64,000 bases of DNA from Actinokineospora fastidiosa (lineage in GTDB: Bacteria > Actinomycetota > Actinomycetes > Mycobacteriales > Pseudonocardiaceae). Both the position numbers and the translations under genes were made by a program. Shown piece after piece: positions 11,001-18,912 of this stretch (positions within the stretch are counted from its first letter, which is position 1; each line of letters begins with the position of its first letter). The stretch is from assembly GCF_014648415.1 (NCBI RefSeq), contig NZ_BMRB01000010.1:1-64000 (forward strand), given 5' to 3'. The notes under the pieces were generated by a model. It did no database searches. It saw only the letters and a list, made by a program, of their open reading frames with translations, and was not told the origin of the DNA.

Positions 11001-14000
11001 TCGCTGGGCTGGCGCCCGGACGCGCTCAACCTCAACGGCGACGGCTGGTCCACCCGCCACGACCCCGCGCCCGTGCGCGAGCGGCCGCTGCAGTTCCCGC
11101 TCGGGTTCACCGGCGTGGCGGGCAAGGTCCTCAGCACCGCGGGCGCCCCGCTGGCCGGGGTCAAGGTGAGCGTGGGCGACCAGCAGACCTCGACCGACGA
11201 CCAGGGCCGCTTCGTGCTCACCGGGGTGCCGTCCGGGCACGTCGCGGTGCGCGTGGACGGCCGGGGCGCAGGCGACCACGGCGTGTTCGACATCGGCGTC
11301 GACCTCGCCCGCGGCCAGGTGCTCGTGCTGCCGCACACGGTGTTCCTGCCCGAGCTGGACCCGGCGGGCACCGTGCGCGTGGCCAGCCCGACCACCAGCG
11401 ACGTCGTGCTGACCACCAAGGCCATCCCCGGCCTGGAGGTCCACATCCCCAAGGGCACGGTGGTCCGCGACGCCGACGGCAACGTGGTCACCGAGCTGAA
11501 CCTGACGCCCATCCCGATCGACCGCGCGCCGTTCCCGCTGCCGCCGACCAAGGTGCCGGTGTACTTCACCGTGCAGCCCGGCGGGGGCACGCTGTTCCCC
11601 GAGGGCGCGACGATCGTCTACCCGAACTACACCAAGGAGCCGCCGGGCACCCGGACCCAGTTTTGGAACTACGACCCCGACGGCAAGGGCTGGCACATCT
11701 ACGGCCAGGGCACGGTCTCACCCGACGGCAAGCAGATCGTGCCGGACGGCGACGTGAAGTTCTACCGGCTCACCGGGGCGATGACCGCGGTGCCCGGGAT
11801 GAACCCGCCGCCCAAGGCGCCCATCCCCGGCGGCCAGCTCGGCGGCGACCCGGTCGACCTGGCCACCGGCCTGCTCGTCGACGAGGCCGTCGACCTGGTG
11901 GTCGACGACATCATGCCGATCGAGATCAAGCGCACCTACCAGCAGGGCGACCCGGACGTGCGGCCCTTCGGCGTCGGCACGAACTTCGACTACGGCATGT
12001 TCCCGTGGTCGCCGGGGCAGATCGGCAACTTCGACTTCTCCCAGTTCGACCTGATCCAGCCCAACGGCGCGAAGATCCACTACCACCGGGTCTCGCCCGG
12101 CTCGGACTACGCGGGCGCGGTGTTCCGCGCCGACCCGACGCCGACGGAGTACGACGGCTCGACCGTGCGCTGGAACGGCGACGGCTGGGACGTCGAGCTG
12201 CGCGACGGCCGGGTGATCGTGCTCGCCGACGAGGCCCCGATGCAGTCCATCCGGGACAAGTTCGGCAACACGACCACGATCACCCGCGCGCCCGCGCCGC
12301 CGTGGACCGACGGCAAGGTGCGGCTCAACGGGCCGATCACCCAGATCACCTCGCCGAGCGGGCGCTGGGTGAAGTTCACCTACGACAGCGGCAACCCGCC
12401 GCGCGTCGCCGCCATCGAGGACAACCTGGGCCGCCGGGTGTCCTACACCTACGACTCGACCGGGCGGCTGAGCACCGTCACCGGCCCAGACGGCGGGGTC
12501 ACCCGCTACACGTGGGAGAACGGCCTGCTCAAGACCATCACCAAGCCGAACGGCAACCGCTACCTGGAGAACGAGTACGACGCCGAGAAGCGGGTCAAGC
12601 GGCAGGTCGAGGCCGACGGCGGCGTGACGACCTTCGACTACACCGCGGTCAACGGCGTCATCACCGAGACCCGGATGACCGACCCGCGCGGGCACGTGCA
12701 GCGGTTCACGTTCAACGCCAAGGGCCGCGTCCTCACCGACACCCGCGCCTTCGGCACCCCGCTGGCCCAGACGCTCACCCACGAGTACGACGCCGCTGGC
12801 GTGCGGCGGGTGGCCACTGTGGACGCGCTCGGCAGGCGCACGACGTACGCGTACAACGACCTCGGGCAGGTCAGCGAGACGGTCACGCTCGCGGGCACGC
12901 CCGAGGCGCGCACGGAGCGGTTCGAGTACAACGGCCCGCACGCCGAGCTGACCAAGCACACCGACATCTACGGCAAGACCACCGTGCACGAGTACGACGC
13001 GCGCGGCGGGCCGCTGGGCACGACCGACCGGCTCGGCAAGCGCACGGCGTTCGAGACCAACCTGTCCGGGCAGATCACCAAGACGACCGACCCGGCGGGC
13101 AAGGCGACCACCACCGAGTACATCGGCGGGGACGCCGTGCGGATCACCGACCCGCTGGGCCGCGTCACGGCGACCGCGTTCGACGGCATCGGCAGGCCGG
13201 TCCGCACCACCGACCCGCGCGGCGCGGCCACCGACACCACCTACACCGCGCGCGACCACATCGCCTCGGTGACCGACCCGCTGGGCCGCGTCACGGCCTA
13301 CACCTACGACGACAACGGCAACCGCACCAAGGTGCGCGACCCGCGCGGCGGCGAGACGGTGTTCGCCTACAACTCCATCGACCGCGTCTCGTCGGTGACG
13401 GACCCGCTGGGCGCGGTGGAGACGTTCGAGTACGACCTGCACGGCAACGCGGTCAAGCACACCAGCAGGCGTGGGATCGTCACGACCCACACCTACGACG
13501 AGCTGGACCGCCGCACACGCACGGAGTTCGGCACGGAGATCGCGGTCGACTACGGCTACGACGCTGCCAACCGGACCGTCCGGGCCGAGGACTCGACCAG
13601 CGGCGTCGTCAGCACGGAGTACGACGGCCTCGACCGGGTGACGATGAGCACGACGCCGCACGGCACGGTGTCCTACTCGTACAGCCCGACCGTCCGCGAC
13701 CGGACCATGACCGTGCCCGGCGGGACGACCGTGCGCCACGTGTACGACGCCGAGCAGCGCCTGTCCGCGATCGAGCGGGACGGCACGGTGGTCTCCGCCG
13801 TCGTGCGCGACGACCGGGGGCTGGCGACCCGCGTCGGCGCGCCCGGCGCGGGCGTGCACCAGACGCAGAGCTACGACGACGCGGGCCGGGTCACGGGCAT
13901 CACCTATCGCAGGGACCAGCAGGTCCTCGGCGAGCTGACCTACGGCCGCGACGCGGCCGGGCTCCCGGTCAGCACGGGCGGGTCGTTCTCCCGGGGACTG

Positions 14001-14954
14001 CTGCCCGAGCCGTTCACCGGCACGTACGACGCGGCCAACCGCCTGACGAGCGTCGGGTCGACGGCCGTCGCCTACGACGCCGAGGGGCACCTCACCTCCG
14101 ACGGCGTGACGACCTACACCTGGAACGCCAGGGGCCAGCTGGCCGGGCTGTCCCGGCCGGGCGTGTCGGCCGCCTTCACCTACGCGGCGGCGGGCGAACG
14201 GCTCGGCAGGACGGTCAACGGGACCACCACCCACTACCTGTACGACGGGCAGAACCCGCTGCAGGAGCTGGTGAACGGGACCGTCACGGCCACGATGACC
14301 AGCTCCGGCATCGACGGCTGGCACACCCGGCAGGCCGGGGGCGTGGAGCGGCGCGTGCTCACCGACGCGCTGGGCAGCACTGTCGCCCTGGTGGACGCGT
14401 CGGGCGCGGGCGCGGCGTACTCCTACGAGCCGTTCGGCCGCACCCAGGTGACCGGCGACGACCTCGGCAACCCGTTCCGCTACACCGGCCGCGAGGACGA
14501 CGGCACCGGGCTCTACCACTACCGGGCCCGCTACTACAGCCCCGTCCTGCAGCGGTTCATCAGCGAGGACCCGATCGGCTTCGCAGGCGGGGTCAACCTG
14601 CACGCCTACGCGGCCAACCAGCCCACGCACGCCACCGACCCGGACGGCAAGAAGCCGTACGTGCCGGGCGCGTACCTGGTCGACAAGGCGTTCAAGGCGC
14701 CCAAGCAGACCACCCCGGGCACCCGGACGCTGACGGGCGAGTACATCAACGACCGAGGACCCGGCGGCGTGCGCGTGGAGCCGTGGGTCGCCCACTACGA
14801 CCAGTACGGCAGGCTCATCGGCCGGACCGACTACAACGCGGGCCTGCCCAAGCAGGGCATCCCGGACGTGCACCACCACAAGTTCGAGTACGGTCCTGGG
14901 CGCCAAGGTGGCCAGGAAACCGTGAAGCACGCCCCGGGGGAGTACCCAGGATGA
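5091..14954 (+). CDS. giant secreted Rhs/YD-repeat protein with C-terminal toxin-like domain
   Basis: The product is about 3287 residues from GTG at 5091, which follows a GGGGGG tract. ATG at 5112 and an upstream frame start at 5022 are possible. A signal peptide covers residues 8-25. Then come two DNRLRE-like modules (about 286-458 and 580-753) flanking an FN3-like segment, and three Ig-like repeats each opening with a PQV...YPA pattern (765-1058). Next are an isolated YD repeat, two IPT/TIG domains (1104-1270), and six beta-rich repeats of about 100 residues (1276-1913). A carboxypeptidase-regulatory-like fold lies at 2000-2060 and a DUF6531-like entry (GDPVDLATG, about 2251). YD repeats run from 2424 to 3130 to the Rhs core (GLYHYRARYYSPVLQRFISE) ending DPDG near 3182. 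The last 100 residues are unrelated to the repeats and should be the toxin tip. Known Rhs/WapA shells enclose such toxins and deliver them in contact-dependent competition. Confidence 0.92.
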   Translation: MRTRVFGMPRFLLLALVLLLAVGALPFTGLFDDEPDPVAEAGPPTRVRELVDRRSAVQRVFELSNGQFEAEVSARPRHYRDGDTWRDIDTAVREHDADGFAYANTDNAFHTAFGEDSGRMARFALGHTRVDLGIDGPQRTLDPEADGDTVTYPDAFDGADLRYQVTGEALKEEIVLHRAPADPTYRFTVAAEGVTARAQDDGSIGFFAGDGPPLYVMPAPFMHDSADDPKSPHGKAWSDKVTQTVEQDGDRVTVVVRADKDWLNDPARAYPVVIDPTIRVDPTSTGGQDVQIWSDTPDRNDGASYRLSVGTDPWGRARALVKFDTSVVPAGTTLASAKLRLYYDNELHTDAGDIAVEARRITGPWAEDSATWNTIHSAFAEAGLSTAVRRAGVAGAWHELDVRNIAQSWVSGSAANHGVMVKAVDESTLGRGGAVYLGAEGDYNGDAPTNPQLVLTYGRPGVALHPIAKTYATGAELTWSPYPDPDPANPADDLVEYQVHRSAAQVFTPSSATLVGTVGSSVTRFTDTTAAPTPADRPDLQWNAYHYMVVAKSRDGQLVPGATQLARTPKAGLVTQLFRATADTTIAANLPTANHNQVAGQPWLMVGNNSGTYGKSRALVRYDLSAIPPGTEVVDADLSIWGFYTYGSGAVFDGHPLTRPFTESQATWNQAATGVPWTAPGGDAAAAADHVVGIQDRPTWHIWENAAMAQAWVDNPAANHGFMVKVRDEAGAGQRVLLHSDEAGEPMLRPNLAVTYRMPAPIPTAPQVVSYDYPADGQPHGGPDEPGTFTFKTAGAVPIAGFRWQLNGGATTDVAATGKVLVAVTPTTAGPHTLTVRSYTAEGAVSAPTTYEFVVATPPAPIPDAPQVSSVDYPAEGEHGGPGREGVFTFQPTGTVPVTGYRWRFGDGPTTDVPGTGRVDTRIAPPSAGAQTLTVWAFNADGALSQPTEYTFTVADAPVGVPDAPQVSSVDYPADGQPHGSLGQAGVFTFRAVGSLPPDVFRYQLDTDAAPTEVAVADGTATATLIPVRSGKRTLTVWAKVTGTGALSAPTTHTFVVGTPAGGREYHYDAAGQLAGVTTDTGEAAAFHYDDAGNLLRTDRYATATPSVFAVVPARGPVGARVEISGTGFSTTPAENAVAFDGIAATVTSATASRITAVVPAGTTDGAVTVTTRGTTASAPRPFLVSAATSAPTITAISADRGTRDELVTITGTGFDPDKTRDIVLFHRTVAQVQSASPTSITVRIPEAASSGKITVRTPGGVAESAGTFLVAPRGFAMSGLVYGGTISAGSPAVDVAVPAGKSALVLVEGIAGERVNVTLDNNTIPVRSAMWMFTPYGGNFARQALGDPLDLWAGGRLSQDLPAFPTTGTYALVLEPNDDGAGSVRMSASHDLTGSRLTKDGAGVGFQITELGQTVEFPFTANQGEWLSLGLTEMSEPNNYYNVRVYHPDGSYNTWSSRPSVHTPTMVFRTKQAGEHKVTVSFDSTELGFARLWLSGVIDGEPLVVDGPGTPIRIQRPGQSVRLPFQGTAGQVLGLGYTENTLAQNDRPAFPSAIMSEPDDVQVEVRTGWAETRDVPTLRKTGAHNLFVTGWQAVGTVKVWLSTGVQGGVIATNSVKDVTVERPGQDVWLDYDGVAGRPLFLTTTDRAISGEVSVQVYRPDGVRIGLRNRTVDIPTLPTTGRYRIQVDPETPGTGALGVVAAEPRDVGELVAGATPTDLTLDLPGQRVVGRFTGTAGERLSLGTSPSSIANVRVKVIKPDGANLENLTIDTRFGIDLPALPVTGEYRVEITPSTVTEGTLRLTLSGEADAGLLELGTAKRITIDRAAQNGKATFAATANQRLRMRLGLGFPNNYGTYYSIIAPDGTYVARHWWASYLDFSLPTLSQTGTYTLVFDPTAGSVGTLDVTVYVPPTAAGASAETASAPVTPRQPDCAPVPSAARPGASAADRDPAEEVEEPGSALPYGCEEPDSLGWRPDALNLNGDGWSTRHDPAPVRERPLQFPLGFTGVAGKVLSTAGAPLAGVKVSVGDQQTSTDDQGRFVLTGVPSGHVAVRVDGRGAGDHGVFDIGVDLARGQVLVLPHTVFLPELDPAGTVRVASPTTSDVVLTTKAIPGLEVHIPKGTVVRDADGNVVTELNLTPIPIDRAPFPLPPTKVPVYFTVQPGGGTLFPEGATIVYPNYTKEPPGTRTQFWNYDPDGKGWHIYGQGTVSPDGKQIVPDGDVKFYRLTGAMTAVPGMNPPPKAPIPGGQLGGDPVDLATGLLVDEAVDLVVDDIMPIEIKRTYQQGDPDVRPFGVGTNFDYGMFPWSPGQIGNFDFSQFDLIQPNGAKIHYHRVSPGSDYAGAVFRADPTPTEYDGSTVRWNGDGWDVELRDGRVIVLADEAPMQSIRDKFGNTTTITRAPAPPWTDGKVRLNGPITQITSPSGRWVKFTYDSGNPPRVAAIEDNLGRRVSYTYDSTGRLSTVTGPDGGVTRYTWENGLLKTITKPNGNRYLENEYDAEKRVKRQVEADGGVTTFDYTAVNGVITETRMTDPRGHVQRFTFNAKGRVLTDTRAFGTPLAQTLTHEYDAAGVRRVATVDALGRRTTYAYNDLGQVSETVTLAGTPEARTERFEYNGPHAELTKHTDIYGKTTVHEYDARGGPLGTTDRLGKRTAFETNLSGQITKTTDPAGKATTTEYIGGDAVRITDPLGRVTATAFDGIGRPVRTTDPRGAATDTTYTARDHIASVTDPLGRVTAYTYDDNGNRTKVRDPRGGETVFAYNSIDRVSSVTDPLGAVETFEYDLHGNAVKHTSRRGIVTTHTYDELDRRTRTEFGTEIAVDYGYDAANRTVRAEDSTSGVVSTEYDGLDRVTMSTTPHGTVSYSYSPTVRDRTMTVPGGTTVRHVYDAEQRLSAIERDGTVVSAVVRDDRGLATRVGAPGAGVHQTQSYDDAGRVTGITYRRDQQVLGELTYGRDAAGLPVSTGGSFSRGLLPEPFTGTYDAANRLTSVGSTAVAYDAEGHLTSDGVTTYTWNARGQLAGLSRPGVSAAFTYAAAGERLGRTVNGTTTHYLYDGQNPLQELVNGTVTATMTSSGIDGWHTRQAGGVERRVLTDALGSTVALVDASGAGAAYSYEPFGRTQVTGDDLGNPFRYTGREDDGTGLYHYRARYYSPVLQRFISEDPIGFAGGVNLHAYAANQPTHATDPDGKKPYVPGAYLVDKAFKAPKQTTPGTRTLTGEYINDRGPGGVRVEPWVAHYDQYGRLIGRTDYNAGLPKQGIPDVHHHKFEYGPGRQGGQETVKHAPGEYPG

Positions 14955-15265
14955 CCGCGTTGTCGGACTACGCCGCGCTGTACCGGCAAGGGGACTGGAC
15001 GATCGTCCGCGCCGTCGTCGAGCGCGGTGACGACACCGAACTGGACCTGCGGCTGGAGGTGACGCTGGATGGGGCACGGGCGAGCCTGTGCTTCACCGGC
15101 GTGACCGACCTGGAGTTCCGCGCGCCGTCGCCGTGGCTGGCCCTGACCCTGCAGATCGTCGACGTCTCCGCCGACGGTCTTGAGGGGGTCCACTACAAGG
15201 TCACGGACCCGGACAACGGCACGGCGTCGTTCTGGTGCGCCGGATTCGAGATCGTCCGCGAATGA
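14951..15265 (+). CDS. candidate immunity protein for the Rhs toxin
   Basis: The product is 104 residues. Its ATG at 14951 overlaps the Rhs stop codon as ATGA, so translation is probably coupled. It is acidic, lacks a signal peptide or membrane segment, and looks all-beta with some helix (LEVTLDGARASLCFTGVTDL, then a conserved-looking Trp and Cys near the end). Size, composition and position immediately after an Rhs toxin tip are those expected of a cytoplasmic immunity protein that neutralises the toxin in the producer and its siblings. The pattern of short strands ending in a GV-x-L-x-F motif recalls the Imm50-type families, but I cannot confirm that. Function is inferred from context. Confidence 0.75.
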   Translation: MTALSDYAALYRQGDWTIVRAVVERGDDTELDLRLEVTLDGARASLCFTGVTDLEFRAPSPWLALTLQIVDVSADGLEGVHYKVTDPDNGTASFWCAGFEIVRE

Positions 15266-15293
15266 CGCGGCAAACGACTGGGGGTAACCGATA

Positions 15294-17162
15294 GTGGGCA
15301 TCAGGAGATGGGCGGCGGGCGCAGCCGCGGTGGCGTTGGCCGTGGCCGGGGCGGGACAGGCGCAGGCGGCTCCCGAAGGGGTTGTGCACGCGGCGGGGGC
15401 GCAGGTGGTGGAGGGCCGCTACATCGTGGCGCTCAAGCCCCGGCCCGGGGTGGCCGCGCAGGCCGCGGCCGAGGACATCGCCGGGCGCTACGGCGTGCAG
15501 GTCGAGCGGGTCTACCGGCGGGCGCTGACCGGGTTCGTGGTCAGCGCCGACCCGAAGGACGCGCGGCGGCTGGCCGCCGACCCCCGGGTGGCCAGGGTCG
15601 AGGCCGACGCCGTGGTCTACGGCACCGGCACCCGGGTGAACCCGGTGTGGAACCTGGACCGGATCGACCAGCGCACCTCCATCCTCGACGGCGCCTACCA
15701 CTACCCGGACGAGGCCGGGGCCGGGGTGACGGCGTACGTCTTCGACACCGGCATCCGCACCTCGCACGCGGAGTTCGGCGGGCGGGCGAGCGTCGGGTTC
15801 GACGCGATCGGCGACGGGTGGAACGGCCAGGACTGCAACACCGAGGGGCACGGCACGCACGTCGCTGGGACCATCGGCGGCGCGGAGCACGGCCTGGCCG
15901 CCCGCGTCGACCTGGTGTCGGTGCGCGTGCTGAGCTGCGAGAACCTGGGCACGGTCAGCCAGATCATCGCCGGGATCGACTGGGTGACGCAGAACGCGAC
16001 CAAGCCCGCGGTCGCCAACATGAGCCTCGGCGGCGGGGCATCGGAGCTGGAGGACGCCGCCGTCGCCAACTCCATCGCCAGCGGGGTCACCTACGTGGTC
16101 GCCGCGGGCAACTGGGAGCGCGACGCCTGCGAGTACAGCCCGGCCCGCGTGCCCGGCGCCATCACCGTGGCCGCCAGCAACTCCAGCGGCGAGCGCGCCC
16201 GGGGGTGGGGCGGCGAGCAGAGCGGGTCCAACCACGGGTCCTGTGTGGACATCTTCGCGCCCGGCCAGGAGATCAAGTCCGCGCACAACGGCTCCGACAC
16301 CGCCACGCGCATCCTGCGCGGCACCTCGATGGCGTCCCCGCACGTCGCGGGCGCGGCGGCGCTGGTGCTGTCCCGCTTCCCCGACGCCACGCCCGCCGAG
16401 GTCACCGACATCCTGCTCGCCAGGGCCACCGTCGACGCCCTCGACCCGGCCACCCTCGGCGCGGGCTCGCCCAACCGCCTGCTCTACACCGGCGGGTCGT
16501 TCGAGCCGCCGGACCGCGACTTCGGCGTCGCCGTGGGGTCCACCGCCGTCACGGTCGAGGTCGGGTCCAGCACGACCGTCCCGATCACCACCACGAACCT
16601 GGTCGACAAGCCGCAGACCCTGGCGGTCACCGCGTCCGGCGCGCCCGCGGGGGCGAGCCTGTCGGTGAGCCCGGCGTCGGTGCCCGCGGGTCAGGGGGCG
16701 ACGCTCACCATCGCCGTGACCGGCGACGCCCCCAGCTTCACCGCGACCGTCACCGCGACCGGGCCGTACGGCCTCGTGCGAACCGCGACCGTGGACGTGA
16801 CCGTCCCTCCGCGTGTGGTGTGCACGTTGGAGAACACCACGCGCACGCCCATTCCGGACATGGAGACGGTCACCAGCACGCTGACCGTCACGTCCTGTCC
16901 GCGTCAGGTCTCGTCGGCGCCGACCGTGCGGGTCCGGGTCGAGCACACCTACCGCGGCGACCTGTCCGTCCGACTGGTCTCACCGGACGGCGTGGAGCAC
17001 ACGCTCAAGGCGGCCGACGGCGCGGACGGGGCGGCGGACCTCGACCAGACCTTCCCGCTCACGCTCGCGCCGCAGCAGGCCAACGGCGAGTGGCGGCTGG
17101 TGGTCCGGGACAACTTCGGCTTCGACGTCGGCACGCTCGTCGGGTGGACACTTGCCCTCTAG
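15294..17162 (+). CDS. secreted S8 subtilisin-like protease with C-terminal P domain
   Basis: The product is 622 residues from GTG at 15294. A signal peptide covers 1-26, followed by an inhibitor I9-type propeptide (about 40-105). The catalytic triad is Asp151 (YVFDTGIR), His186 (GHGTHVAG) and Ser345 (GTSMASPH), with the proteinase K/aqualysin arrangement. A beta-sandwich linker (about 405-505) leads to a proprotein-convertase P domain (about 510-622; HTYRGDLSVRLVSPDG). It begins 28 bp after the immunity gene on the same strand. It could therefore be cotranscribed with the Rhs toxin and might process or release it, which is inference. Its last codons overlap the start of the peroxidase gene. 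Confidence 0.92.
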   Translation: MGIRRWAAGAAAVALAVAGAGQAQAAPEGVVHAAGAQVVEGRYIVALKPRPGVAAQAAAEDIAGRYGVQVERVYRRALTGFVVSADPKDARRLAADPRVARVEADAVVYGTGTRVNPVWNLDRIDQRTSILDGAYHYPDEAGAGVTAYVFDTGIRTSHAEFGGRASVGFDAIGDGWNGQDCNTEGHGTHVAGTIGGAEHGLAARVDLVSVRVLSCENLGTVSQIIAGIDWVTQNATKPAVANMSLGGGASELEDAAVANSIASGVTYVVAAGNWERDACEYSPARVPGAITVAASNSSGERARGWGGEQSGSNHGSCVDIFAPGQEIKSAHNGSDTATRILRGTSMASPHVAGAAALVLSRFPDATPAEVTDILLARATVDALDPATLGAGSPNRLLYTGGSFEPPDRDFGVAVGSTAVTVEVGSSTTVPITTTNLVDKPQTLAVTASGAPAGASLSVSPASVPAGQGATLTIAVTGDAPSFTATVTATGPYGLVRTATVDVTVPPRVVCTLENTTRTPIPDMETVTSTLTVTSCPRQVSSAPTVRVRVEHTYRGDLSVRLVSPDGVEHTLKAADGADGAADLDQTFPLTLAPQQANGEWRLVVRDNFGFDVGTLVGWTLAL

Positions 17163-18201
17163 CGACCCGTCCGCCGGGCCGGGACGCCCCACCCGGCGGA
17201 CGGTGCTGGCCGCCGCGGTGGGCGCGCTGACCGCGAGCTGCGCGCCCACCGCGGATCCAGCGCCGACCACGCGAACGGGCGGCCTGGACCCGCCGCACCA
17301 GGACGCCGCCCTCGACCTGCGGGCGCTGCACCAGGACGGCGTCCTGGCGCCGCCCGCCGCGCTCACCCTCACGGCCTTCGACGTCACCGCGGCCGATCGG
17401 GCTGGCCTGGCGGCGGCGCTGCGGGCCGCGGGGGAGATCCCGGGCGCGGTGGTCTCGGTGGGCGCGTCCCTGTTCGACGGCCGGTTCGGCCTCGCCCCGC
17501 CGCGCCTACTGCGCCCGATGCCCGCCTTCCGCGCCGACGTGCTCGACCCGGCGTGGTGCCACGGCGACCTGCTGGTGGGCGCGCCCGACCCGGCCGCCGT
17601 GTCCCTGCCCGGCACGCGGCGGCTGTGGCAGATCAGCGGGACGGCCCACGAGCGCAACCTCTTCGGCTTCCGCGAGGGCGCGGGCAACCCCGCCCCGGAC
17701 CTGGCCGACGACCTGGTCTGGGCGGGCCGGGACGAGCCCGCGTGGTGCGCGGGCGGGACCTACCTGGTGGTGCGCCTGATCCGATTGGCGATGCCCACCT
17801 GGAACGCCGAGAGCACGGAGGAACACGAGCGCGTCTTCGGCCGGACGAAGGACACCGACCTCCCGCTCGGCCAGTCCACTCCGGACCCCGACTACGCCAC
17901 CGACCCCGACGGCGCCCGCATCGCCCTGGACTCCCACATCCGCCGCGCCAACCCCCGGACCCCGGAAAGCCAGGCCCACCGCGTCCTCCGCCGGGGCTAC
18001 ACCTATCGCCACTCGTCGGAGGACGTCGGCCAGATCTTCCTGTGCTACCAGAAGGACCTCGAACGCGGCTTCGAGGCCATCCAGCGCAGGCTCGCCGGGG
18101 AGGCCCTGGAGCGCTACACCCTCCCCTTCGGAGGCGGCTACTACTTCGTCCTCCCCGGCGAACCCGAGAACAGACCACTCGGGCACACGCTGCTGGCATA
18201 G
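17152..18201 (+). CDS. Tat-exported DyP-type peroxidase with Asp-to-Glu change in the GxxDG motif
   Basis: The product is about 349 residues. Translation probably starts at TTG 17152, inside the end of the protease gene, so it is coupled. The N terminus has a twin-arginine signal (TRRTVLAAAVGALTASC) with a possible lipid-linked Cys. DyP hallmarks are the heme-ligand region (DSHIRRANPR), GGTYLVVRLIR for the distal Arg region, and the RRGYTY motif. DyP enzymes oxidise dyes, phenolics or heme using peroxide. The normally invariant GxxDG distal motif reads GFREGAGNP, with Glu175 in place of the catalytic Asp. This is unusual and may lower or alter peroxidase activity. No EfeU or EfeO partner is adjacent. 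Confidence 0.9.
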   Translation: MPSSDPSAGPGRPTRRTVLAAAVGALTASCAPTADPAPTTRTGGLDPPHQDAALDLRALHQDGVLAPPAALTLTAFDVTAADRAGLAAALRAAGEIPGAVVSVGASLFDGRFGLAPPRLLRPMPAFRADVLDPAWCHGDLLVGAPDPAAVSLPGTRRLWQISGTAHERNLFGFREGAGNPAPDLADDLVWAGRDEPAWCAGGTYLVVRLIRLAMPTWNAESTEEHERVFGRTKDTDLPLGQSTPDPDYATDPDGARIALDSHIRRANPRTPESQAHRVLRRGYTYRHSSEDVGQIFLCYQKDLERGFEAIQRRLAGEALERYTLPFGGGYYFVLPGEPENRPLGHTLLA

Positions 18202-18223
18202 CGTCCGCCGCTGATCACCGGCG

Positions 18224-18787
18224 TCACTGGGCCACGGGGTCGCCGAGCCACCAGTTGCCGGGGGAGGCGGGGTCGGAGCTGGTCCAGTACTCGATGGTGG
18301 CGCGGATGAACTCCTCCGGGGAGAGGTGGCCGTCGCCGTCGGTGTCGAGGTGGGTGAAGGCGGTCTGGGCGGCGGTCTCGGTCATGCCGGGGAAGTGGCC
18401 GTGCTGGTAGGCCAGGAACTCGCGGAACGTCACCGTGCCGTCGGCGTCGAGGTCGGCGATCTCCAGGAACGCCTCGGCGAGGGCGCCGAGGGTGGCCTGG
18501 GCGGCGGCGGGGTCGTCGGCCAGGGCGCTGGTGGAGGTGACGAAGCTGTCGCGGGAGATGCCGGGCGCGCCCGGCTCGACGTGCGGCAGGTGCACCTCGC
18601 GCCAGATGCGCAGATACATGTCGATGATCCGCTGTTCCTCCGGTGAGCCGGGCGCGTGGCCGAGGGACTCGGCGATGCGGCGGCCCATCAGCACGTGGTC
18701 GTCCTCGTCGAGCCAGCCGTCGCGGTCGGCGTCGAGGTGGTCGAAGCCACGCTGGATCTTGGTGGAGAGCAGTTCGGCGGGTGTCAT
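18224..18787 (-). CDS. calerythrin-like EF-hand calcium-binding protein
   Basis: The product is 187 residues from ATG at 18787; a frame open further upstream lacks a ribosome site. Canonical EF-hand loops are DADRDGWLDEDD near the N terminus, DLDADGTVTFREF in the middle and DTDGDGHLSPEEF near the C terminus. A degenerate fourth loop between the first two is likely. This matches the four-EF-hand architecture of actinomycete calerythrin, a soluble calcium buffer or sensor. It lacks a signal peptide. It is convergent with the DyP gene (22 bp gap), and 125 bp separate its start from the cutinase stop codon. Confidence 0.9.
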   Translation of the reverse strand: MTPAELLSTKIQRGFDHLDADRDGWLDEDDHVLMGRRIAESLGHAPGSPEEQRIIDMYLRIWREVHLPHVEPGAPGISRDSFVTSTSALADDPAAAQATLGALAEAFLEIADLDADGTVTFREFLAYQHGHFPGMTETAAQTAFTHLDTDGDGHLSPEEFIRATIEYWTSSDPASPGNWWLGDPVAQ

Positions 18788-18874
18788 GCCACCGAGCTTC
18801 GGATGATCAGCGCAGGCGGGACAAGCACGCTCACCGGATCGGGGACAACACCCACCCGTCCAGCCCAGAGCGCG

Positions 18875-18907
18875 GCCGTGGGCCCTGACCCGGCCAGGGC
18901 CCACGGC
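18875..18907 (-). terminator. perfect 13-bp hairpin terminator of the polyester hydrolase gene
   Basis: GCCGTGGGCCCTG (18875-18887) and its exact reverse complement (18895-18907) flank a 7-base loop. The hairpin starts 5 bp past the stop codon of the minus-strand hydrolase. No T-tract is present, as is common in high-GC actinomycetes. Confidence 0.75.
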
Positions 18908-18912
18908 GGCGG

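Noticed and set aside
4584-15077. Long open frames on the minus strand across the Rhs gene (up to about 1200 codons)
   Set aside because: They are antisense shadows caused by strong third-position GC bias. Their translations are Arg/Val/Gly-rich with no domains, while the plus-strand frame has clear repeats and motifs.
17152-18201. Assigning the DyP protein as EfeB of an iron-uptake system
   Set aside because: No efeU or efeO neighbours are present, and the gene is coupled to a protease instead.
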